A stretch of DNA of 7,639 bases, from contig CATXSD010000121.1 of NCBI GenBank assembly GCA_958402075.1, forward strand, positions 1-7,639. The letters are read 5' to 3'. How positions within the stretch are numbered: position 1 is the stretch's first letter; each line of letters opens with the position of its first letter. Origin of the DNA: Mediterranea massiliensis (GTDB taxonomy: Bacteria > Bacteroidota > Bacteroidia > Bacteroidales > Bacteroidaceae). Shown here in pieces: positions 1 through 6,010 of this stretch. The position numbers were made by a program, and so were the translations under genes. The notes beneath the pieces are model-generated. The model saw only the letters and a program-made list of their open reading frames with translations, ran no database searches and had not been told where the DNA came from.

Positions 1-2
1 CG

Positions 3-1226
3 GTCTTCCTGCTGATGGCCACCACTGCTGCAACCGCCTACGCACAGGTGGGCGCGAAACTGGCTGAACTGGGCATGGAGAACATCCGCACGGCTCAGAC
101 CGAGACAGGGACGACCGTGGCCTTTGAGGACCGGGCCTACCGAAGCTCACTGACCGGACTGGGAATGGCCATCGAAACGGCCCTGAACGCCCTTGAAAAC
201 CCCGGAGGACTGACACTGGTGGTGACGGACCGGAACGGAATGCCGCAACTGAGGGTGGACATCGCACCCGAACTGACGGAAGCGTACCGGAACGGAACGG
301 CGGACCTGAAAACGGTGTTCGCACAGATGGAACTGAACCGGAATGCGGACGGAGCCCTGAAGGAACTGGAAGGGACACGGACGGAGGCACGAAGCGCCTG
401 GAGACCGGACCTGACGGTGTATCCGCAGGTGTTCCTCGAGAATACGAGCCTGAACAAACTGTACACCTTTGCCGTAGGTCTGGCGCCTACCCTGGAAATG
501 CCGCTGTGGAAAGGCGGGGAACTGACCGCACAGGTGATTCTGCCCATCGCCTGGAACCTGAACGGGGAACAGTCGCAGATAAGGCCGGGATGCGTGACAC
601 TGAGCCAGAGCTTCTACCTGAAAAGGAAATGGACCCTGGCAGTGGCCGCCGGACAGTTTACCAACCACCGGATGGGCGCACAGGCAGACGCCCTCTGGAG
701 AACGGACGACGGCAGGTGGGAACTGGGAGCCAAGGCGGGAGTGACGGTGTACTCGCTCTTCGCGGACAAGGAATGGACCGTGACAAGACAGCCCAAACTG
801 AACGCATCGGTCTACGGAAGGACGTACATACCCCAATGGAACCTCGAAGTGGAAGGTGAAGCGGCACGCTTCGTTTACGGCGACTACGGCGTGAAAGGAA
901 GCGCCGTCAGACACTTCGGAGAATATACGGTGGGAGTATTTGCCATGGTGGCAGGAGGAAAAGTGAACGGAGGATTCAACTTTGCCATCCCACTGCCCGG
1001 AAAGAAATACAAACGGTGGAAAGGGATGAGAATCAAACCGGCCGACTACTTCGCCTTCCAGTACAACATGGTGGCTCACGGGGAATACATCGACCGGAAA
1101 CTGGGAAGAGAATACAACACGGTGCCTGGAAGCAACCGCAGCCGGGGATTCTACCAACCCGACTACATCCGCTACTACCTGACCAGGCATTGTGACAAAA
1201 TAATCGGAGAGAATCAAACCAAATAA
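3..1226 (+). CDS. YjbH/GfcD-like outer-membrane beta-barrel protein, 5' partial
   Basis: The reading frame is already open at base 3 and encodes V-F-L-L before the ATG at 15, so that ATG is internal. The stretch through A-T-A-Y-A-Q is the hydrophobic end of a signal peptide with likely cleavage after A-Y-A; only a few residues should be missing. Numbering from the ATG at 15, residues about 20-85 form a small alpha/beta segment (V-A-F-E-D-R-A-Y-R, then R-N-G-M-P-Q-L-R-V-D-I) like the central periplasmic part of YjbH. Residues about 145-330 alternate in beta-barrel fashion and end F-N-F-A-I-P-L, like the YjbH barrel end. The tail (R-I-K-P-A-D-Y-F-A-F-Q-Y) is aromatic and basic. By recall, E. 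coli YjbH is about 700 residues and belongs to an exopolysaccharide operon; this protein covers only its second half. The family call is pattern memory, not an alignment. A polysaccharide role is inference. The lipoprotein gene begins 30 bases downstream. Confidence 0.7.
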   Translation, partial: VFLLMATTAATAYAQVGAKLAELGMENIRTAQTETGTTVAFEDRAYRSSLTGLGMAIETALNALENPGGLTLVVTDRNGMPQLRVDIAPELTEAYRNGTADLKTVFAQMELNRNADGALKELEGTRTEARSAWRPDLTVYPQVFLENTSLNKLYTFAVGLAPTLEMPLWKGGELTAQVILPIAWNLNGEQSQIRPGCVTLSQSFYLKRKWTLAVAAGQFTNHRMGAQADALWRTDDGRWELGAKAGVTVYSLFADKEWTVTRQPKLNASVYGRTYIPQWNLEVEGEAARFVYGDYGVKGSAVRHFGEYTVGVFAMVAGGKVNGGFNFAIPLPGKKYKRWKGMRIKPADYFAFQYNMVAHGEYIDRKLGREYNTVPGSNRSRGFYQPDYIRYYLTRHCDKIIGENQTK

Positions 1227-1256
1227 AAACCAACATTTTAACGTTTAAACAGCAAA

Positions 1257-2513
1257 ATGAAAACATCCAAATTCTTAGTTATGGCCCTGTTGCTGGCTGC
1301 TACCGGCATGGGCATGGGAGCCTGCTCGGACGATGAAAAGACTCCCGAACAGGTGGAAGACCCCATCACGAGCAATGTAGAGTATTACATTGAAGGAGTA
1401 GTGAGCGACGGCAATGCCGGAGTGGAAGGTGTAACGGTGAGCACAACCGGATATGACGCCGTGACAACAAAAGCCGACGGAACGTTCCAACTGATCGTGA
1501 ACGAGGCTTCTGAATATACCGTCGAATTTGCCAAGGACGGATACCTGAACACCACGGCTACCGCCAACCTGACAGGCCTGACAAACCGCTCCGGAATGGC
1601 CATTACGATAAACATGACAAAAAAAGCCGGAACAGTGACCATACCGACCAACGCCAATGTCATCATCGAACCGGAAAAGGTAACCGAAGCAAGCAACAAT
1701 GAAGCGATATCCGACATTGAGGAAATAGGTGCCTACATCCCGAACGAAGCTGTAGGAGAAGGAACGGAAGTATCCATGACTTCCTACATCCCCGAAAGCA
1801 ACATCAGCTCGACCACGCAGGGTGATGTGTCGTCTTCGGTTTCTGCCATCTACGTGGAAACGAGCAACGGCGAAATCACCGCTACGGAAGAGAATCCGAT
1901 CATCCTGGCCGTGAACAACCCCAGCCGCAACACAGAGACCAGATTCAGCAAGATGACCGTATACAAAGTCAGTGCAACGGCAACCAGAGCCAACGACCTG
2001 CAGAACCTGGGAGACGCGACCTACAACGCCGCTACCAACAGCTATCAGCTGGTACTGACCTCGGGCAAACTGGAAGGCTCGTATGAGTTCCACGTCAACT
2101 CGACCCGTACACTGGGACAGAAAGGTACGGAAGTACTCAACGAGGGTACCGTGGACAACAGCGGAAGCTACGAGGCCATGAACAACATTCCCCTGACCTA
2201 CGAAGCCAGAATGGGCTGGAGCTTCAACGCCACCATCGACTCGGAACTGGCATCGCTCATCAAAAAGGCCATCGAGTCCAATGAAGGAAGCGAAAACATG
2301 TTCACCGTCAGCCGCAACCTCACAACCAACCTCGGAGGAAGAAGCATCCTGTACTGGAAAGCAGTGGGCAACTATCAGAACATCTCGTATACGTTCCAAC
2401 TGAACACTGGAAACTATACGGTGGAACTGACCAAGTATACCGGCGTAGACTTTTCCTATGTAGTCGTTGACGCCAACCAGCACTCGGGAGGTACAAGCGG
2501 CTCGGATATGTAA
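1257..2513 (+). CDS. Surface-type lipoprotein with carboxypeptidase-regulatory-like domain
   Basis: This 418-residue protein starts M-K-T-S-K, has a hydrophobic stretch at 6-19 and a lipobox ending G-A-C with Cys23, the only cysteine in the protein. The mature end is C-S-D-D-E, which fits the acidic export signal that sends Bacteroidota lipoproteins to the outer face of the outer membrane. Residues about 44-120 look like a carboxypeptidase-regulatory-like (transthyretin-type) beta sandwich: I-E-G-V-V-S-D-G, G-V-E-G-V-T-V, T-K-A-D-G-T-F, then E-Y-T-V-E-F-A-K-D-G-Y. The remaining 300 residues are rich in Thr, Ser and Asn and look beta-rich; I do not recognise a family. The tail is Gly/Ser-rich. 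The start is fixed by the signal peptide; its leader is A-rich with no Shine-Dalgarno. It probably shares a transcript with the preceding YjbH-like gene and is followed by a strong terminator. Its function is unknown; binding a polysaccharide or assisting the barrel protein is only inference. Base composition is visibly less G-rich than addA. Confidence 0.85.
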   Translation: MKTSKFLVMALLLAATGMGMGACSDDEKTPEQVEDPITSNVEYYIEGVVSDGNAGVEGVTVSTTGYDAVTTKADGTFQLIVNEASEYTVEFAKDGYLNTTATANLTGLTNRSGMAITINMTKKAGTVTIPTNANVIIEPEKVTEASNNEAISDIEEIGAYIPNEAVGEGTEVSMTSYIPESNISSTTQGDVSSSVSAIYVETSNGEITATEENPIILAVNNPSRNTETRFSKMTVYKVSATATRANDLQNLGDATYNAATNSYQLVLTSGKLEGSYEFHVNSTRTLGQKGTEVLNEGTVDNSGSYEAMNNIPLTYEARMGWSFNATIDSELASLIKKAIESNEGSENMFTVSRNLTTNLGGRSILYWKAVGNYQNISYTFQLNTGNYTVELTKYTGVDFSYVVVDANQHSGGTSGSDM

Positions 2514-2564
2514 AAGACAGAAACAAAAAATCTATCGAAGTAACATCCCATACGCATCCCAATG

Positions 2565-2611
2565 GTCCCGATCCGGAAACAAACATGTTCCGGACCGGGA
2601 CTTTTCTTTTT
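2565..2611 (+). terminator. Intrinsic terminator after the lipoprotein gene
   Basis: The arm at 2565-2578 (GTCCCGATCCGGAA) pairs with 2588-2601 (TTCCGGACCGGGAC) with one A:C mismatch, giving a 14-position GC-rich stem and a 9-base loop. TTTTCTTTTT follows directly at 2602-2611. It lies about 50 bases after the lipoprotein stop and ahead of the addA promoter region, so it should separate the envelope genes from the repair genes. Confidence 0.88.
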
Positions 2612-2644
2612 CCAACGGGACGGACCGACAGGGACGGAAAGGAT

Positions 2645-2660
2645 TTTTCCGGACGGAAAA
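2645..2660. repeat. Perfect 7-bp inverted repeat upstream of the addA promoter
   Basis: TTTTCCG at 2645-2651 and CGGAAAA at 2654-2660 are exact reverse complements separated by GA. The two-base spacer is too short for a stable hairpin, so if it has a role, a dimeric protein-binding site is more plausible than an RNA structure. It lies just upstream of where the -33 element of the addA promoter would be. No regulator is identifiable from the window, and it may be chance in a region built of CGGA and T-rich words. Confidence 0.35.
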
Positions 2661-2684
2661 GGCGCGTAATCCGTGCCTTCTTCG

Positions 2685-2692
2685 TACCTTTG
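2685..2692 (+). promoter_or_regulatory. Bacteroidota-type -7 promoter element for addA
   Basis: TACCTTTG matches the TAnnTTTG element used by the primary sigma factor of Bacteroides and is followed by C, as is common. Transcription would begin near 2699, giving a leader of about 20 bases before the addA ATG. The usual upstream TTTG near 2662-2665 is not present (the bases are GCGC), so the promoter is supported by one half only. Its position between a terminator and a gene start adds weight. Confidence 0.55.
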
Positions 2693-2717
2693 CGTATCAT
2701 CCATCTGAAGACTGACT

Positions 2718-5700
2718 ATGGAACTACTTGTCTACAAAGCATCGGCCGGATCGGGAAAGACGTTCACCCTGGCCGTGGAATATATCAAACACCTCATCGC
2801 CAACCCGAGGGCGTACCGGCAGATTCTGGCCGTGACCTTCACCAACAAGGCGACGGGGGAGATGAAGGAACGCATCGTGCAACAGCTGTACGGCATCTGG
2901 AAGGGCGACCGGGACTCGGAAGCGTACCTGAACCGCATCCGCGAGGACCTGAAGGACCGCATCCCCACCGAGGAACTGAGACGGAGGGCGGGAACGGCCC
3001 TGCTGTACATGCTGCACGACTACAGCCGCTTCCGGGTGGAGACGATCGACTCGTTCTTCCAGTCAGTGATGAGAAACCTGGCCCGCGAACTGGAGCTGAG
3101 CCCGAACCTGAACATCGAACTGAACAACGCGGAGGTGCTGGACGAAGCGGTGGACAGCCTCATCGAGAAGCTGACGCCGGACGCACCGGTGATGGGCTGG
3201 CTGCTGGACTACATCAACGAACGCATCGCCGACGACAAGCGCTGGAACGTGTCGGACGAAATCAAGAGCTTCGGACGGAACATCTTCGACGAGAGCTACC
3301 TGGAGAAAGGGGACCGCCTGAGGGAATGCCTGGGCGAACCGCAGATGATGAAGCTGTACAAGGAGGCGCTGAAGGAACTGGAAACGGAGGCGCTGGAGCA
3401 GATGCAGGCGTTCGGGGAGCAGTTTGAAGGGGAACTGGAGGGACACGGACTGGTGCCGGAGGACCTGAAGGGGGGAGCCCGGGGTATCGGGAGCTACTTC
3501 CGCAAACTGAAGGACGGAAAGCTGACGGACAAGGACGTGGTGAACGCCACCCTGAAGGGATGCCTGGCCAGCGCGGACAACTGGAGCGCGAAGACGTCGA
3601 AGCAGCGGAAGGAGATTACGGACCTGGCGGAAAGGAACCTGATGCCGCTGCTGCAGGAGGCGGAACGCCTGAGACCGCAACGGAACCGAACGGTGAACAG
3701 CTGCCGCCTGACGCGGCAGCACCTGAACAAGCTGCAACTGCTGAACCACATAGACGAGGAGGTGAAGACGCTGAACCGGGAACAGAACCGCTTCCTGCTG
3801 TCGGACACGAACGCCCTGCTGCACCGGCTGGTGAAGGAAGGGGACCCGTCGTTCGTCTTCGAAAAGATCGGTACGACCATCCGCAACGTGATGATTGACG
3901 AGTTCCAGGACACGAGCCGCATGCAATGGGACAACTTCCGCCTGCTGTTGCTGGAAGGACTGGCACAGGGCGAAGACAGCCTGATCGTGGGCGACGTGAA
4001 GCAGTCCATCTACCGCTGGAGAAACGGCGACTGGCGCATCCTGAACGGGCTGGACCGGAAGCTGGACCACTTCCCCATCCGACTGGAGACGCTGAAGGTG
4101 AACCGACGGAGCGAGACGAACGTGATAGACTTCAACAACCGGGTGTTCAAGGAGGCGGTGGAGTACCTGAACGGCAAGCACCTGGAGGAACTTCAGACGG
4201 AATGCACGGAGCTGAAGGTGGCCTACAGCGACGTGGCTCAGGAGTCGCCCAAGGAAACGGCCAGGGGCTACGTGCGCGTGGACTTCCTGGAACCGGACGA
4301 GGAGAACGACTATGCGACGGTGACGCTGGAGGCACTGGGCGAAGCGGTGAAGGAACTGCTGGCCGGAGGGGTGAAGATGAACGACCTGGCCATCCTGGTG
4401 CGCAAGAACCGGAACATCGCCACGATAGCGGACTACTTTGACCGGGAGCTGAAGGTGCCGGTGGTGTCGGACGAGGCATTCCGGCTGGATGCCTCGCAGG
4501 CGGTGTGCATGCTGGTGGACGCCCTGCGCTACCTGACGGACGAAACGGACAGCGTGGCACTGGCCGCCCTGGTGATGAACTACCGGACGGGGGTGAAGGA
4601 AATCGCGGAAAGCCCGGACTACCTGACGGCGGAACGGCTGACGGACTACCTGCCCGAGGAGCTGACCACTCGCCGCGAGGAACTGAGGCTGATGCCGCTG
4701 TACGAACTGCTGGAGGAGCTGTTCGGGCTGCTGGAGATGAAGAGGCTGGAGAAGCAGGACGCATACCTGTTTGCCTTCTTTGACGCGGTGACGGACTACC
4801 TGCAGAGCCACTCGTCGGACCTGGACGGATTTCTGCACTACTGGGACGAAACGCTGTGCATGAAGACCATCCCGAGCGGGGAGCTGGAGGGCATCCGCAT
4901 CCTGTCCATCCACAAGTCGAAGGGACTGGAGTTTCACACGGTGCTGATCCCCTTCTGCGACTGGAAGACGGAGAACGAGACGAACAGCCAGCTGGTGTGG
5001 TGCTCGCCGAAGGAGGGACCGTACAACCGGCTGGGACTGGTGCCGGTGAACTACTCGCCGGCAATGGCGGAATCGGTATACCGGGAGGACTATCTGGAGG
5101 AACGGCTGCAGCTGTGGGTGGACAACCTGAACCTGCTGTACGTAGCCTTTACGCGGGCGGGAAAGAACCTGCTGGTGTGGAGCCGGAAGGACCAGCGGGG
5201 AACGATGGCGGAACTGCTGGGCTATGCCCTGCCCCGCCTGGCAGCCGGAGGACACGGGACCTGGGACGAGGATGCGGCACGCTACGAACGGGGCGAGCTG
5301 TGTGCCTCGGAAGAGAAGGCGGAACGGGAGGTGACAAACCGGCTGGCCCGGAAGGCCACGAAGCGGCCGGTGGTGATGGAGAGCCTGAAGCACGAGGTGG
5401 AATTCAGACAGTCCAACCGCTCGGCGGACTTCATCGCAGGCGTGGACGAGGAGGAATCGGAACAACGGTTCATCAACCGCGGACGACTACTGCACACGCT
5501 GTTCTCGGCCATCCGCACGGAAGCGGACATCGACGAGGCTATCAGCCGCCTGGTGTTCGAGGGGGTGATAGGACGACAGGAGACGGAAAAGGAAATACGG
5601 GCACTGACACAACGGGCCTTCGAACTGCCGCAGGTGAAGGAGTGGTACGACGGAACGTGGCGGCTGTTTAACGAATGTGACATCATCTGGACGGAGAACG

Positions 5701-5912
5701 GAGAGCTGAGGAACCGGCGTCCGGACCGCGTGATGATGAAGGACGGACGGCTGGTGGTGGTGGACTTCAAGTTCGGCAAGCCCAGCAAACAGTACATCCG
5801 GCAGGTGAAGGACTACATGCAGCTGCTGACGCGCATGGGGTACAACCCAAAACAGATGGAAGGATATCTGTGGTATGTGACGGAGGGGAAAATAGAAAGG
5901 ATTAATGGTTAA
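2718..5912 (+). CDS. addA: AddA-type helicase-nuclease, UvrD/RecB superfamily
   Basis: This 1064-residue protein is the motor and nuclease subunit of an AddAB (RexAB) complex, which unwinds and resects double-strand DNA ends before RecA-dependent repair. Superfamily 1 helicase motifs appear in order: Walker A A-S-A-G-S-G-K-T at 8-15; motif Ia T-F-T-N-K-A-T at 40-46; Walker B D-E-F-Q-D-T at 394-399; motif III G-D-V-K-Q-S-I-Y-R-W-R at 425-435; motif IV-like N-R-R-S-E-T-N at 462-468; motif V S-I-H-K-S-K-G-L-E-F at 730-739; motif VI L-L-Y-V-A-F-T-R-A at 806-814. The C-terminal PD-(D/E)xK nuclease looks intact: R-G-R-L-L-H with H926, D1003 in R-P-D-R, D1016-F-K1018, and Q1029...Y1033. It is somewhat shorter than B. 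subtilis AddA (about 1230 residues, by recall). An in-frame TGA at 2706-2708 rules out an earlier start. The last two codons before the stop lie inside a heptamer array. A related RecB-like helicase is the alternative name, but the addB neighbour favours AddA. Confidence 0.93.
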   Translation: MELLVYKASAGSGKTFTLAVEYIKHLIANPRAYRQILAVTFTNKATGEMKERIVQQLYGIWKGDRDSEAYLNRIREDLKDRIPTEELRRRAGTALLYMLHDYSRFRVETIDSFFQSVMRNLARELELSPNLNIELNNAEVLDEAVDSLIEKLTPDAPVMGWLLDYINERIADDKRWNVSDEIKSFGRNIFDESYLEKGDRLRECLGEPQMMKLYKEALKELETEALEQMQAFGEQFEGELEGHGLVPEDLKGGARGIGSYFRKLKDGKLTDKDVVNATLKGCLASADNWSAKTSKQRKEITDLAERNLMPLLQEAERLRPQRNRTVNSCRLTRQHLNKLQLLNHIDEEVKTLNREQNRFLLSDTNALLHRLVKEGDPSFVFEKIGTTIRNVMIDEFQDTSRMQWDNFRLLLLEGLAQGEDSLIVGDVKQSIYRWRNGDWRILNGLDRKLDHFPIRLETLKVNRRSETNVIDFNNRVFKEAVEYLNGKHLEELQTECTELKVAYSDVAQESPKETARGYVRVDFLEPDEENDYATVTLEALGEAVKELLAGGVKMNDLAILVRKNRNIATIADYFDRELKVPVVSDEAFRLDASQAVCMLVDALRYLTDETDSVALAALVMNYRTGVKEIAESPDYLTAERLTDYLPEELTTRREELRLMPLYELLEELFGLLEMKRLEKQDAYLFAFFDAVTDYLQSHSSDLDGFLHYWDETLCMKTIPSGELEGIRILSIHKSKGLEFHTVLIPFCDWKTENETNSQLVWCSPKEGPYNRLGLVPVNYSPAMAESVYREDYLEERLQLWVDNLNLLYVAFTRAGKNLLVWSRKDQRGTMAELLGYALPRLAAGGHGTWDEDAARYERGELCASEEKAEREVTNRLARKATKRPVVMESLKHEVEFRQSNRSADFIAGVDEEESEQRFINRGRLLHTLFSAIRTEADIDEAISRLVFEGVIGRQETEKEIRALTQRAFELPQVKEWYDGTWRLFNECDIIWTENGELRNRRPDRVMMKDGRLVVVDFKFGKPSKQYIRQVKDYMQLLTRMGYNPKQMEGYLWYVTEGKIERING

Positions 5913-6006
5913 TGATAAATGGTTAATGGTTAATGAAGCTAACCACTCACCGCTCACCGTTAACCACTTATTTAATTTTCAATTTTCAATTATCAATTCT
6001 CAATTC
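5905..6006. repeat. Heptamer repeat array filling the addA-addB gap
   Basis: A 7-base period runs through the gap. ATGGTTA occurs at 5905, 5919 and 5926, with the variant ATGATAA at 5912. After ATGAAGC at 5933, the same register continues with TAACCAC at 5940 and 5961 and TCACCGC and TCACCGT at 5947 and 5954; TAACCAC matches the reverse complement of ATGGTTA at six of seven positions. After a short phase shift, TTAATTT (5972), TCAATTT (5979), TCAATTA (5986) and TCAATTC (5993, 6000) follow. The array starts inside the last codons of addA and ends four bases before the addB ATG. I recall similar heptads between genes in other Bacteroidales, but cannot confirm it here. Confidence 0.8.
5920..5966 (+). 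other. Potential alternative hairpins in the addA-addB spacer
   Basis: In RNA, 5920-5930 can pair with 5956-5966 (11 positions, one U-G wobble, loop of 25). Alternatively TGGTTA at 5927-5932 pairs with TAACCA at 5940-5945 around the 7-base loop ATGAAGC. The two cannot form together because they share 5927-5930. Both are moderate AU-containing stems, weaker than the terminator near 2565, and no simple U run follows directly, so ordinary intrinsic termination looks unlikely. Effects on mRNA stability or on the addA:addB ratio are inference. Confidence 0.4.
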
Positions 6007-6010
6007 ATCA

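Noticed and set aside
1231..1256. Possible promoter between the YjbH-like and lipoprotein genes (TTTTAACGTTTAAAC)
   Set aside because: It does not fit TAnnTTTG spacing and there is no suitable upstream element; the 30-base gap suits co-transcription.
147..2483. Long - strand open frames opposite the YjbH-like gene (147-1217) and the lipoprotein gene (1275-2483)
   Set aside because: Both are in register with the sense genes and explained by the same avoidance of TTA, CTA and TCA codons; sense frames have signal peptides and family features, antisense frames do not.
2617..2638. Direct repeat GGGACGGA (2617-2624 and 2631-2638) and three CGGAC words downstream of the terminator
   Set aside because: These short G/A-rich words are abundant throughout the neighbouring genes, so their recurrence here is expected by composition.
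2585..3427. 280-codon + strand frame overlapping the terminator and start of addA
   Set aside because: It begins inside the terminator stem, is read out of frame with addA, and its product is Gly/Arg/Glu-rich shadow sequence.
3063..5465. 800-codon open frame on the - strand inside addA
   Set aside because: It is in exact codon register with addA, so its stops would need TTA, CTA or TCA sense codons, which this gene avoids. The product is full of Q, H, V and L without domain logic. It is a codon-bias shadow.
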